A stretch of DNA of 64,000 nucleotides from Cryptomeria japonica (GCF_030272615.1 NC_081412.1:665242352-665306351), one strand, 5' to 3'. Positions 10,782 to 24,234 are shown, counted from the stretch's first letter. Made by a program: numbers and translations. The notes: generated by a model not told the origin, from the letters alone.

Positions 10782-12664
10782 GCTGACCCTAGTTTCTTAG
10801 GTTTTTTCCCTGATAACCTGTACCTGGAGAGGATTCACAAAATGTTGAGTTTATATGAAACTCTGATGGACCAAATGCCTCAAATTCCAAAAGTGGCTGC
10901 TCAACAGCAAGACCCCCAAGATGGACATTATTCACATGTAAAGATGCAACTTAGTGTGTATGTTGATGATATAGAGAGTGGGGATGAAGTTGAATCTACC
11001 CGAGTGCCACCTGCAAAGAAACAAAAAACCAAAGAGGTCGGTGCAATTGTGAGGAGAGACCCAGCTAGAGAAATTGTTACAGAACAAGGACAGTAATTTC
11101 ATCAAATAAGGACACATCTCAGAGAAGTAGGGCAGAATGAAGAACATGGAGAAACAAATGAAGCCCTTGCTCAAGGCTTTGATGAGCATGTGATGTTGTC
11201 AAACGAGTTCATGAAAGATGATGACTTTATTAAGTCAGGTGAATTTAAAAATTTTTGACAAGGTTGAAACAAAATTAATTAAGACAAAATCTGATCATAG
11301 AGGAAGGAAATGTAGAAAAGAAAGAGGAGATCATCAAGACACTGCAAGAATATGATCCTTACAGGAAGAAAATATCTATGGAACAGGCAAGATGATTGAT
11401 TAAGAGTAATGGTATGATTATGATGACTGACTGGGATATCTAGTCTATTTTTATTATTGATCAGATTAGGAAGCAAGAGGACCCAATGTTTAAAACTGAA
11501 TTTGAAATTGGAGATTTAATAAGAGGATCAAGATTTAATCCTAAGTCAAAGACACTTGTTTCTTGGTCTTTGGCCCCTTCCACTCAAAAGCCCCACCTTC
11601 TAAATATCCAAGTAGAAAAGAAAGCTGACATAATGATCTGGAATTTGCAGAACACAACTTACACGGAGATTGCCTCATTTTCTACTCAAGTTTCTTTCAT
11701 GAATTTATCAAAAACAAAGGATTTGTCAAGAAGATACATATAAACATATAGCCAATTGATTTCATTATCTAAAAAATATGAAGAGACACTGATGAAGAAG
11801 GGTGCTTTGGAGGAAGAGTTAGTGGAGTTGAAAGAAAAAATTGCAAATGAGCCCCCTCCAATACAAATTACAGAACAAGTACAAGAAATACCAGCTGATG
11901 TGACAACAAAAATGGAGGAATACATAGAGAAAATTGAAAAGCTTGAAAAGGAACAAAATTTCAAGGCTATCTGTGTGATGTCAGGAATTCTGAAACATAG
12001 GATTAAGGTTTTGAAAGAAAAATTGATGGTGTTGCATGATTTGCACATTTCTTTGAAAGAGGCAAGTAAAACTTCCTCTAAGGCTATCACTTTTCTTGGA
12101 CCTTTGTTCAATGTTTGGTCAAGAAGAAGCATATTAATGGATAAGATGGATACTGCAATGATGTATAGTGATGAGTTCCCTCCCAAGATTAGTGACACTG
12201 AAGACATGATGGAGGTAATGAATGCATCTTATGCATTTTTCACAGGGAAGGATGTGCTTATAAATGAAAAATTGCAGACATTTGGGGAAGGTTATAGTAA
12301 ATTGGTGCCTTCAATTTATGGTAGTAATGGAGATTTGAAATCAGCTCCTCATTGGAATAGCAAATTTGATTTGATTCTGGAGAAAGAAGAAATAAGCAAG
12401 CATATACATGAACAGGTTGATGTTGATTTCCTTAACCGTATGCTTGATTCACTATTCAAGGTTGAGGTTGACCAAGCAAAGTTTATTGTTGAGGTCAGGG
12501 CAGTTACACATGCCAGATGGATAGATTCAGTTGCAAAGTTGGAAGAGGTAAAGGCATTCAGTTGGCCAACAAACAAAGAGGTGGACAGGTGGCAAGCCAT
12601 GCTAAAAGAAAAGCAAAAGAAGAAATGCCAGGTTGAGGTAGCTACCCAAGATTCCTCACAGTAA
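10782..12664 (+). pseudogene. Unrecognised ~1,150-codon gene, 3' part
   Basis: Continuation of the gene interrupted at 3061. The first frame (to TAA 11094) carries a bipartite basic motif (PPAKKQKTKE) and acidic stretches. After a shift near 11255 the frame used from 11283 to 12664 continues, broken by TGA near 11395, TAG near 11441 and TAA near 11741. A coiled-coil region follows (KKYEETLMKKGALEEELVEL…, 11768-12060), then a globular C-terminal region (…VDVDFLNRMLDSLFKVEVDQ…) ending at TAA 12662. Length, coiled coil and charged linker suggest a structural or DNA-associated protein, but no family is recognised. Its survival as a readable frame with few indels suggests it was intact when LINE-A inserted or shortly before. 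Confidence 0.7.
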
Positions 12665-14667
12665 TTCTAAGCTTGTTGAATCCTCATCTTATAAAAGGAT
12701 TTCAAGATTAATTTTAGAGGGATGGCCACTTTTTCTTTTTGATTGGTAGTGAGGGATGGCCAATTGGCCACTTTTATTGTTGTTGAAAACTCTTATATAA
12801 TTATAATAGTTCAACTGTTCAAGAATTTGATAAGTGCATAGCTGAATCGCATTTTGAATTTACTTTCTAATATCATTATGAATATAATATCAATATCATT
12901 TATAGTTTGAGATCTTCACATAATTGTCTTTGTGTTAAATTTATGTTTTCACTATGAATTGAATGGTCAAGGATTTTTCAGTTTACGTATGAATTTGGGT
13001 TGCGTATGTAATGGCATATTCATTCCTATTTATCTGCAAATGAATCTTATTGAAGTTTATTATCAGGTTGTCTTTGAATTGTAAGCGACTCTATGCCCTA
13101 GGATAAGGCACTGGTCTGTTGTCTTGATGTTGACTTGGTGAAGTGACCTTCCAATTATAATAGTTGATTCATTATGGGTGAATATTTTTTCTTGTTTTCC
13201 TTTGATTATGAAATTGTGATTTGTCTATAACAGCTATCATGGAACTGGATCCTCAAAAGATATTCCCTTTAATTGAGTTGCATGCATTTTTTACTAATCA
13301 TGTTGTATTCCTATCTATTGTGGTGTTTGATACTTACATTCTTAATACTCTTATGATTTTATATGCTATGGATGTTTATGTAATATATATGCTATGAATG
13401 TTTATGTAATATATTATGCATTACTGGGCATAATAGGAAGCATTAAATGAAAAATTACATACATCATAACAATGCAAGAAATGAAAAAAGTTAAAACTCA
13501 TGATTCTGATCATTTGAAAGAGAGAATTATACATCGGAGAGAAATAGACCAGAATTTAACTTCTATTGAATAAAATTACTACTTCTGTTGACCATCACAA
13601 AATAAATTTATATATCTCATTCAAGAACCTACACAAAGCTTGACACTAAATGTTTTACATTTTCTTTGTAAATGACTATACAACTTGAACATGAAAAGGA
13701 ACCCCAATGACTATACAACTTGCAAAACTCCTTGAGCCATGCCATTATCACCTTGATGCCTTCATATGGAATGTGAGATGTTACGTTCTATCCAACAGAT
13801 CATTTCCAAATAGAGGAGGAAGCCTTCTTTCCCAAGAAAAGAGAAAATGGAAAGAGGAGCTCGAGCCTTCATGCCCACGATTAGGGAAAGTGGAAAGAGG
13901 AGCTTTAGGGTAAATGTAATTTGTTGGGGAGGGGTTGCAGCTTCCATGTCATCACAAAGATAACTGGCTGCCACTCCCCACCCAAACAAATCCTTCTTTC
14001 ATTCCTCTGCGGGCTCCTTCTTCAAACCCCCTGCCATCCTGTGGTAGAGTAAAAGAAGAGGATGTTCCATGCTTGGCCTTTCATGATAAGAAAAGGCTTT
14101 CACACCCCCTCTGGCAATCCTTCTCACTTTCACAACCCCTTTGACAATAAACAAACTCACATAGGAGAAACAAAAAAACACCCATTCGGTATCACAAAGC
14201 ACACAACAACTCCATGCACGGTCCTACTCAAACATTATCTTCCTTTCTAAGGAAACACCCACTCTCAGAAAATGAAAAAGGTTTCTTTTCTCTTCTACCA
14301 ATTAAGCCACCACTCCATTGTATTTATAACCTTTTAACACTTCCTTTGGTGATGCTCATTCACATGAAAAATCATCATTTTGGTATTTTTCAACATGACT
14401 GTAGACTCTAGAAGTCACTGTCATGCCTATCAAATCCCCTACATCCTGCTAAGGCTCATCTATTGTGAACGATTTTGTTCTGATTTTATTCCTTCTTGAT
14501 TGGACAAATTCTTCTTTAGAATCCCTGACAACAAGCAACCTAAGCTCTGATTTCTCAAAGAAATCCATGACCTCCCATCTCTAACTAAGAAGCTATCCAA
14601 TCCTTTTATGCCTCTGAAGCCATCCTCCTTGCTTGTCCAATCAACCTCAACTCTAGCTTGGTTTGGA
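12665..14667. other. AT-rich non-coding stretch
   Basis: Downstream of the pseudogene. I see no supportable gene, only short local duplications ('tatgctatgaatgtttatgtaat' near 13375-13410 and 'aatgactatacaacttg' near 13671 and 13706). Frames up to about 75 codons here have no recognisable content. If the GCGAG blocks are LTRs, this is the 3' internal non-coding part of that element. Confidence 0.5.
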
Positions 14668-15250
14668 TTTACATCGCGAGGTCTCTAGCTTTTTGGGTGT
14701 TAGCGTTTTATGTTACTGAGCTGGAGATTATTAATGAAATTGCTTTGGTCGTGAGGTCTCGAGTTGGTCTGATGTCATACATTATAGTCACGAGAGTTAG
14801 TGAGTAACTCATTTCATACAGTTGTCGCTAGCTCTCATGTTTGTTTAATATTAGCATTTTTAGGTCGCGAGCTAGTGACTAGACAGTTTGTGGTTAATTT
14901 TTATGGTTATCGCCAGCTGCTCGCAAAGTTAAATGTTTGAAGACCCGATCAAGCCACAGGCTTGCGAGTGAAGTGCTAGCGGTTAAAAGATAAACAGTTT
15001 TATGTTGGCGAGTACGCGACAAGGGTTAAAATTACCACTATCTCCAAGTCGCTCCACTGACAAGGACTTAACATTTTGTGGTCAAGAATTGGTGAGTGGC
15101 AGTTCAGTTTCCCTCAGTCACTAGATCTCGAGGTTATGAAGGCTTACCATTTTCAGCTTGTGAGTTGGAGATAGAGTCGTAAGGGCTTGTTGCTAGGTCG
15201 CGAGATTTACTAATGGGTAGTCTTTCAGGCAGAGAGTTGACGATTGTGTG
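14668..15250. repeat. GCGAG-rich degenerate repeat block, right copy
   Basis: Begins sharply with 'catcgcgaggtctctagc' and aligns with 1-330 in the same orientation: 'tcgcgaggtctctag', 'cacgagagttag', 'tttatggttatcgc'. The two direct copies, about 14.6 kb apart (6.9 kb without LINE-A), bracket the split pseudogene. They may be degraded LTRs of one element, or two pieces of a dispersed repeat. No polypurine tract or primer site could be identified next to either. Confidence 0.55.
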
Positions 15251-15261
15251 CCATGTGTTTT

Positions 15262-15510
15262 AATGACTTAATATCTTGAAATTGCCAATATATTTTTTTA
15301 TGGTTTGAAAATAGCTTGAAATCGCCAATATTTTATTTTTATTGTTTGAAAATAGGTTGAAATTGTCAATAGTTTTTTTTAATGGTTTGAAAATAGGTTG
15401 AAATCGCCAATGCAAATATTTTTCTGGTTTTAAAAACATTACAATTTGTCCATGCAAATATTTTTTGGGGTTTTAAAAACATTACAATTCGCCAAGATTC
15501 TTCACAAACT
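15262..15510 (+). repeat. Short tandem repeats of two kinds
   Basis: About three copies of a roughly 55-bp unit ('gaaatcgccaatatttt…ggtttgaaaatag', 15275-15412), then two copies of a roughly 58-bp unit ('tgcaaatattttt…ttttaaaaacattacaat', 15411-15490). Nothing is identified between here and the microsatellite at 15664. Confidence 0.7.
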
Positions 15511-15663
15511 TTGAGTGATCATGGCTAATTTGCCAATGGATATTATTATTTTTTCTCTGTAAACTGCAAAAATTCACCACTAAATTAAAAGTTTCCTCAG
15601 GAATTATATAGCTTTCGCCATATTTTTACACCTTGTCCAAGGGGGGGTTTCTTAAAGTTTTCC

Positions 15664-16010
15664 CTAATATATATGTATGTATGTATATATATACATACAT
15701 ACATACATACATATGTATATATGTGTGCATGTATATATATATACATATATAGATATATGCATGTATGTATATACATGTATATATACATATATATATGTAT
15801 ATATGTATATATACATGTACATATACATGTATATGTACATGTATATATCTATACATATGCATACATGTATATATCTATATACATATATATATACATATAT
15901 ACATGTACATGTACATGTATACATGTATATATATATATATGTATATATATACATATATATACATGTATATATATGTACACATGTATATGTACATGTATAT
16001 ATATATATAT
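15664..16010. repeat. TA/TG/ACATGTA microsatellite
   Basis: Simple-sequence tract of TATA, ATAC, GTAT and ACATGTA words. It is largely self-complementary, so every frame gives Tyr/Ile/Cys/His-rich false ORFs. It abuts the truncated start of the family-L LTR. A tract of similar composition stands at the other end of that element (51543-51750). Confidence 0.95.
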
Positions 16011-17875
16011 ACCCCTGCCCAATCAGTTTCTTATCTCGGTTTGACTTGGGTTAGTTTATCATGTTATAATGTTATAGTCAAATGTTTTGATTTTTGTGTG
16101 TACTTGTTAATGTGGTTTTCACATCAATTTGTATGCAAGTTTATTAGTTCTCCTAATTCATGTTATTAATCTTGGCTAACACTTCCATTAAATATATATA
16201 TGTATGCATGTATGACTCTTGGTTGTACGAGATTGCATGTACAGTACCGCATAGGTACGAGGTTCATCTCCAGCTAATTTCATAGGTTTGAGTGTACCTC
16301 TTTGGTCCTTATAATTTCGATTAGGTGTTCGTAAGACCCTCATTTGACCATAGTCATGCTCAAGTGAGCATCGTCAGTCGTCCATTGGTATCCCCTTTGG
16401 CTGGGTATGTAGGTTGTCTGTTTGTTTGGCTTTCTTGGGTTGTGTGTTTTGTGTGTGGTTAAATCGAGTATTTAATCCTTAGTATTTAATTTGATTAAAT
16501 GTGTGTTGACGCATAGTATTTTAAGGACTAATTTAAATAGGTTCCCTTTTTATGTGATTAATAGTTAATTAGAATTGCTCAATTCAGGTTGGTAGCAAGT
16601 TCATTTAAATGCTTAATTTTAATGATAAATATTTTCAGTTATGCTTTTTAAAAGGAAAGATTTAAATTTATTCGAAATAGAAATGATTTAATTTCTTTGG
16701 CATTTTGCAAATAGAAAGGGTAATTTCAGTTATTTGGGAAAATTGATTTTTAATTTGAAAAGCAAGTTTAATATATATTTGATATAGTTTGAAAGAATGA
16801 TTTTTGGGAATTAATTTTAAATAAAAATATTTTAAATCCAAAAAAGAAATTTTGGTCAACAATCTTCAATTTAACCTAGGCTCTGGAAAAATATGGGAGG
16901 ATTATTTTTGGAGAGTTATTTTTATGGAAAAATTTGTGGAAGAATTTGGGGCATTTTGGGGGAAGGAGTTTGGGGTATTTTGCAGGTGGAGCTCATCTTC
17001 AATAGCTCCAGGATAGCATTCAAGGTTGGCATTTTGGTTAACCCTTTGTTTTTGTTAAAATTTGTTTGAATTTAAGGAGCCTCCTATGTGTGTATCTGGC
17101 TGCCTTTTTCTTTCAGAAAACTCTTTCATTTTGGTTATGAAGTGAGAAATTAATTTAACTTTGAACCCTTTGTTCATGGATGCAAATCCATTTCTTCATT
17201 TTGGAAAAGAAATGGTGTTTTAAAATTAGCTAAATTAATTCTCTATTTTGTCTCAAAAAATTTCCGAGTTTATTTTATTTGGGGTTTTGGTTGAGATTAT
17301 GAAAAAAAAAATGCTTATATATATGTCTGAGGATTTGAAAATGAAAATTTGTTCTCAGAAAATTCTAAGTCTGAGACTGTTTGTTTATTAATGGGGGTTT
17401 GGTGTTTCTTTTAAGAAGTTTAAAAAAATTAAATTAAATTAAAATAAAATTGAATTTAACCCCACGTGGCAGGGAAAACCCCCACCACACGGGGAGGTAG
17501 CAGGCTACCAGAGGAAGTGGTTGCTACCATATGGTAGCAGCGCTACCAAAGGTAGCGGTCTGCTACCAAGTGGTAGCAGCACTACCAATGGTAGTGACCT
17601 GCTACCATTTGGTAGCAGCGCTACCAATGGTAGTGTGGGCTACCAAGGGGCCCACTTAGGTGTCCACGTGGGTACCCCCCCCCCCCCTTTGGACTTTGTA
17701 ATTTTTTTATATATTTTTTTAATTGTTAAAAAAAATATATAATAATATAATAATAGTATTTTTAAATAAAGTTTTAATTATTATTTAATTTAGTCATTAA
17801 ATAATAATTTATGATTTTTTTGTTATTAATTAATTGTATAATGGTAAATATACATTAATTAATATTCAAATTCTA
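16011..17875 (+). mobile_element. Family-L LTR, first copy, proximal segment
   Basis: Aligns with the start of the complete solo LTR at 41466: 'tacccctgcccaatc', 'ggttagtttatcatgttataat', 'gtacagtaccgcat', 'gcgaggttcatc' and so on. The first few bases of the LTR are replaced by the microsatellite. Orientation is plus. The LTR is interrupted at 17875 by the inverted-repeat element and resumes at 23497. The two copies diverge most in a GC-rich patch (17505-17660). Confidence 0.85.
17505..17662 (+). repeat. GGTAGC/GCTACC hairpin-rich island in LTR
   Basis: GCTACC and GGTAGC alternate at intervals of about 9-12 bases, forming short hairpins such as TGGTAGCAGCGCTACCA. It is flanked by 'cacgtggcagggaaaaccccc' and 'ggggcccactt' in otherwise AT-rich sequence. 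The same island recurs at 23871-24010 and 48845-49060, and in divergent form at 60295-60373. Confidence 0.9.
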
Positions 17876-18002
17876 AGTGCACAAAGATGGTGGTCATAAA
17901 AGTGGACACAACAAAAAAAAACATGAAAAACACCAAAACGCGCACGAGGTATTTCAAATTTTAAGAACCCCGTATGCGTTTAGGCTCATTTTTCTGAGCC
18001 TA

Positions 18003-18120
18003 ACCAAAGCTAAACCATGTGCGTGGTTTAAAACATACTAACCACGTACATGGTGTAAAGAATACTAACTGCGTATGTGGTTTAAAGCATACTAACTGCA
18101 TACGCGGTTCTGTCTGTCAA
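18003..18120 (+). repeat. Left subterminal repeats
   Basis: Three to four copies of a roughly 32-bp unit around 'catactaaccacgtacatgg', each with a palindrome-like core (accacgtacatggt, actgcatacgcggt), ending in 'tctgtctgtcaa'. The right side of the element has an analogous cluster ending 'ttgtctgttaa'. Clusters like this near both ends are typical of transposase-binding regions (inference). Confidence 0.6.
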
Positions 18121-18384
18121 TAAAATGCAATTCACTTAGCATTCCATTAGGTTTTTCAGTAGGATATATACATAAAATATAACATTTAAGTATAAGTGAC
18201 ATTTCTCTTTGTCTTTTATCTTTTCTCTTTGTCTTTTATCTTTCTTATATTTTAAGTTTTATTTTATGTATATATTGGCAGGATGTTTCAGAGTGGTTCC
18301 AGATCTCTAAGAGTTATAATGCAGATTCTAGTTTTTTGAGTATTCTTATAAATTTCAGACTTAGCCAAATCTCAGTAATCAGCA

Positions 18385-19360
<976 letters not shown>

Positions 19361-19473
19361 ATTTATCTCTTGTCTCTCCCTCTCAATCTATATCTCTCTA
19401 TCTCATTCTCCTCCTCTCTTAGGTGTATCTCTCTCCCATTGCCTCCCTCTCCTCCTCCTCTCTCCCTCTCTAG

Positions 19474-21975
19474 GGTCAAAAGGTATTCTCAGGGCTCATA
19501 TGGTATTCTAGGTATCCATGCATGTGCCCTAAGGGGTCATAGGACACCATATGACTCCTTAGGATACCATATGACCCATAACAACACATAAGAAGTCATA
19601 TGGAGTCCTAAGGGGTCATAAGACACCTTATGACCCCTTAGCACATCAGATGACCCATAGTGACACCAAATGGTATCCTAAGGGGTCATAAAACACTATA
19701 TGACCTCTTAGGACACCATACAACTAATAACGACACCATATGGAGTCCTAAGGGGTTGTAGGAGATCATATGACCCCTTAGGACACCATATGACCCCTAA
19801 TGACACCATATGGTGTCCTAAGTGGTCATAAGGTGTCCTAGGGGTCATATGATGCCATAAGACACATATGATACCATATGTTGTCCAATGGGTCATTGGA
19901 CACCATATGACCCTTAGAACACAGTACAACCCCTAACAACATCTAAGGGGTCATAAGACACTATATGATCCCTTAGAATACCATAGGACCTATAATGATG
20001 ATAAATAGTGTCCTAAGGGGTCATAGAACACCATATGACCCTTTTGGGCACCATATGGTGGTGTTATGGGTCGTACGATATCCTGAGGGGTCATATGGCA
20101 TCCTATGACCCCTTAGGACACCATATGATGTCGTAATGGGTTGTATGGTGTCTTAGGGGGTCATATGGTGTCCTAAGGGGTAATAGGACACCATATGACC
20201 TCTTAGGAAACAATATGACCTCTAATGACACCTAAGGGGTTATATGGTGTCCTAGGAGGTCATAGAATATCATATGACCCTTTAGGACACCATACAACCC
20301 ATAATGACACCATATGGAGTCATAAGGGAACATATGGTGTCCTAAGGGATCATAGAACACCATATGACCCATAACGACACGTAAGAGATCATATGGAGTC
20401 CTAAGGGGTTATAAGACAACATATGACCCCTTAGCACACCATACAACCCATAATGACACCAAATCCTATCCTAAGGGGTCATAAAACACTATATGACCTC
20501 TTAGGACACCATACGACCCATAATGACACCATATGGTGTCCTAAGTTGTCATAAGGTGTCCTAGGGGTCATACAACAACATAAGACACATAACGATACCA
20601 TATGGTGTCATAATGGCTCATAGGACACCATATGACCCTTAGAACACATTACAACCCCTAACAACATCTAAGGGGTCATATGACACTATATGATCCCTTA
20701 GAATACCATAGGACTTATAATGATGATAAATAGTGTCCTAAGGGGTCATAGAACACCATATGACCCTTTTGGGCACCATATGGTGGTGTTATGGGTCGTA
20801 TGGTATCCTGAGGGGTCATATGGCATCCTATGACCCCTTAGGACACCATATGATGTCATTATGGGTTGTATGGTGTCTTAAGGGGTCATATGGTGTCCTA
20901 AGGGGTCATAGGACACCATATGACCTCTTAGGAAACAATATGACCTCTAATGACACCTAAGGGATCATATGGTGTCCTAAGAGGTCATAGAATACCATAT
21001 GACCTTTTAGGACACCATACGACCCATAACGAGACTATATGAAGTCCTAAGGGATCATATGGTGTCCTAAGGGATCACAGAACACCATATGACCCGTTAG
21101 GACACCATATGACCCATAATGACATGTAAGAGGTCATATGGAGTCCTAAGGGGTCATAGACACCATATGACCCCTTAGAACACCATAAAACCCATAATGA
21201 CACCAAATGGTTTCCTAAGGGGTCATAAAACACTATATGACCTCTTATGACACCATACAACCCATAATGATACCATATGGAGTCCTAAGGGGTCGTAGGA
21301 GACCATATGACCCCTTAGGACACCATATGACCCCTAATGACACCATATGGTGTCCTAAGTGGTCATAAGGTTTCCTAGGAGTCATATGATAACATAAGAC
21401 ACATAACGATACCATATGGTGTCCTAATGGGTCATAGGACACCATATGACCCTTATAACACAATACGACCCCTAACAACATCTAAGGGGTCATAGGACAC
21501 TATATGATCCCTTAGCACACCATAGGACCTATAATGACACCAAATATTGTCCTAAGGGGTCAAAAAACACCAAATGACCCTTTAGGACACCATATGGTGT
21601 TGTTATGGGTTGTATGGTGTCCTAAGGGGTCATATGGCATCCTATGACCCCTTGGGACACCATATGGCGTCGTTATGGGTTCCATGGTGTGTTAAGGGGT
21701 CATATGGTGTCCTAAGGGGTCATAGGACACCATATGACCTCTTAGGAAACAATATGACCTCTAATGACATCTAAGGGATCATATGGTGTCCTAAGGGGTC
21801 ATAGAATACCATATGACCCTTTAGGACACTATATGACCCATAACGACACCATATGGAGTCCTATGGAGTCATATAGTGTCCTAAGGGATCATAGAATACC
21901 ATATGACCCATAACGACACCTAAGGGGTCATAATACACCATATGACCCCTTAGTACACCATACAACCCTTAAATA
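19474..21975. repeat. Satellite array of ~20-bp alternating inverted units
   Basis: 2.5 kb of units such as GACACCATATGACCCCTTAG and its reverse complement, most centred on CATATG. The units are arranged in higher-order blocks: matching landmarks recur at 20026, 20751 and 21565 (periods 725 and 814) and at 19682, 20475 and 21219 (periods 793 and 744), so about three blocks of 0.75 kb. The units face each other head-to-head and can fold into long hairpins. No coding content. Confidence 0.93.
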
Positions 21976-22129
21976 TTATCCAACCAATATAGCCACATGA
22001 TCCAAAGAAACCAATACGTTCATTTTCTTCGAACGTTCGACTTTATATCCTATCTTCTTTTAAAAAAAAAAAAACCGACCACCTTGTCAATCTTCTTATC
22101 ACCTTATATATATGCAAACAAAAAGAAGA

Positions 22130-22194
22130 TATATTGGAGGGAGAGGAAGAGAGAGGGGATGGAGGGAGGGAGAGAGGGAAAGGAAGAGAGAGGG

Positions 22195-22247
<53 letters not shown>

Positions 22248-22345
22248 GGGGATGGAGAGAGAGGGAGAGAGAGAGAGGGGGGGGGATGGAGAGAGAGGGA
22301 GAGGAAGAGAGAGAGAGAGAGAGGGAATGGAGAGAGAGAGAGGCA
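22130..22345 (+). repeat. GA-rich microsatellite
   Basis: (GA)n with GGGA and ATGGA interruptions, opposite in strand composition to the CT tract at 18385-19360. The two tracts flank the satellite as an imperfect inverted pair. Frames of about 120 Glu/Arg residues are artefacts. Confidence 0.95.
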
Positions 22346-22493
22346 CCTTGTATTATATATATATATACATATATATATAAATATTATATATTTTTTATTT
22401 TTTATATTATATATAAATTATATATTATATGTATATACACATATTATATATATATACAATATAATATTATACACACTCCCAAAATTTAAATAA

Positions 22494-22642
22494 ACTTAGC
22501 TCGTATGAGCTATTTATAGTAAAAATAGCGCATATGCGCTTTTTATAGTTAAGGTAGAACGTACACACTTCTTACACCATAAGTACCTCATACGCGCTTT
22601 TTATACCATAGGTACCCCGTACGCACTTTTGTCTGTTAAGGC
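22494..22642 (+). repeat. Right subterminal palindromic repeats
   Basis: Roughly 35-bp units with palindromic cores: AGCTCGTATGAGCT, AGCGCATATGCGCT (22527-22540, perfect) and 'catacgcgctttttata', ending 'ttttgtctgttaa'. Counterpart of 18003-18120. Sequence from 22643 to 23474 is AT-rich and holds nothing I can identify. Confidence 0.65.
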
Positions 22643-23496
22643 TTGGAAATAGGCCTGGATGACAAAGCTACGGTTTGGAAGTTTGATTTCCCTCCATTTC
22701 CCTCCTTTTTGGCATGTTTTATTTTATCAACTTGGTTTCTCTACTTTGTCATCATCAAGTTTACACATCATCAAGTGGGTATTTCTAAAATTTCCACCAT
22801 ATTTTCACCCATCTTCTGAGCTTTCTAACTATATAATTTTTTTAAAATTTGAACAACAATAACATATTATTATTGAATTTCTTTTACCAGTGTCTCCATA
22901 GTTCTCATAGACATATGTGCACCATTGTTTTAATAACTTTTGATATAATTATCCAAATTTTAAAAAAATTATATATTATTGTAGTAAACTTGATTCTTTA
23001 CAATTTAAAAAAAAAAAATTGTATTTTCGATTTTTTTAGTGCAACTTATGCTTCGCACACGAACAGGTACCTAATTTTTAGGATGTGCTCGATCGGAAAA
23101 ATCATAAAAAAACAAATAATCAACAAAAAATTACAAAAGAATACACATATTCTAGTGCTCACTCTTAACTATCTTTCTGCCAAAGGATTTGTCAAAATAC
23201 TAAATCTAAATATGACATTTTTGATGCGCACATCAGACACTATGTTATGTTTTTTCTGAAAAAATTAGGGTTTGTTTTTCGTGCGCGAAGGATTTGAACT
23301 CCTTAATCTTATCCAATTTTAAAAAAGTTTAGTAGTTTGGAAACTAGATTGAGAGTACTACAATATTTGTTCTTTGATTATCTTCATATCTTGAGTGGAT
23401 GACTTTCAAATTTTGCCTCCAAGTTTAGGTTCACCTGATTCTAGAAAAAAAGTGTCCACTTATACCCCCTTTTTGACCACCATCTTTGTGCACTTA

Positions 23497-24234
23497 CCCT
23501 CTATTTTGTTAATTAATGTATATTTTTCTAGATATATACTAATTGTTGTTAAATTATAAATTTATTAATTAAGATATATAGAATTAGAGATATATATAGT
23601 AATTAATATCTTAGATTTGTGTATTTGTTTAAATATATAAGGAAGTATTAGGTTAATTCAGAAAATGATTACCTATTTTGTTTTAGCCCCTTTCTATATA
23701 TGTGTCTAAGGATTTAAAAATGAAAATTTGTTCTCAGAAAATTTTGAGTCTGAGACTGTTTGTTTATTAATGGGGGTTTGGTATTTTTTTCTGAAGTTAA
23801 AAAGAAAAATTAAAATTACAATAAAAATGAATTTAACCCCATGTGGCAGGGAAAACCCCCACCACATGGGGAGGTAGCAACTACTACCAGTTGGTAGTAG
23901 CGCTACCAAAGGTAGCAATCTGCTACCAAGTGGTAGTAGTGCTACCAATGGTAGCGGCCTGCTACCATTTGGTAGCAGCGCTACCAATGGTAGCATGGGC
24001 TACCAAGGGGCCCACATGGGTACCCCTCCCCCCCTTTTGGACTTTGTAATTTTTTAATATATTTTTTTAATTGTTAAAAAAATATATATATAATAATATA
24101 ATAATAGTATTTTTAAATAAAGTTTTAATTATTATTTAATTTAGTCATTAAATAATAATTTATGATTAGTTTGTTAGTAATTAATTGTATAATGGTAAAT
24201 ATACATTAATTAATATTCAAATTCTATTTTGTTT
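23497..24234 (+). mobile_element. Family-L LTR, first copy, middle segment with tandem duplication
   Basis: 23500-23690 continues the LTR after the inverted-repeat element. At about 23692 the LTR steps back and repeats 17315-17875 ('tgaaaatttgttctcagaaaat', GGTAGC island at 23871-24010). About 0.55 kb is therefore tandemly duplicated, and the second copy lacks the inverted-repeat insertion, so that insertion came after or outside the duplication. LINE-B enters at 24235. Confidence 0.8.
24226..24234. repeat. Probable target-site duplication of LINE-B, left copy
   Basis: ATTTTGTTT, repeated at 38930-38938. It is short and AT-rich, so chance is possible, but it lies exactly at the poly(T) edge (24239-24249) and at the first codon of the LINE frame on the other side. 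Confidence 0.6.

Noticed and set aside
15597-16169. Several frames of 60-135 codons rich in Tyr, Ile and Cys on both strands
   Set aside because: They lie in a self-complementary TA/TG/ACATGTA microsatellite and exist in all frames.
19474-21975. Regular repeats resembling a CRISPR array
   Set aside because: Units are contiguous and alternately inverted with no unique spacers, no cas genes, and the context is eukaryotic.
22104-22493. Glu/Arg-rich and Ser/Leu-rich frames around a GA tract
   Set aside because: Simple-sequence artefact.
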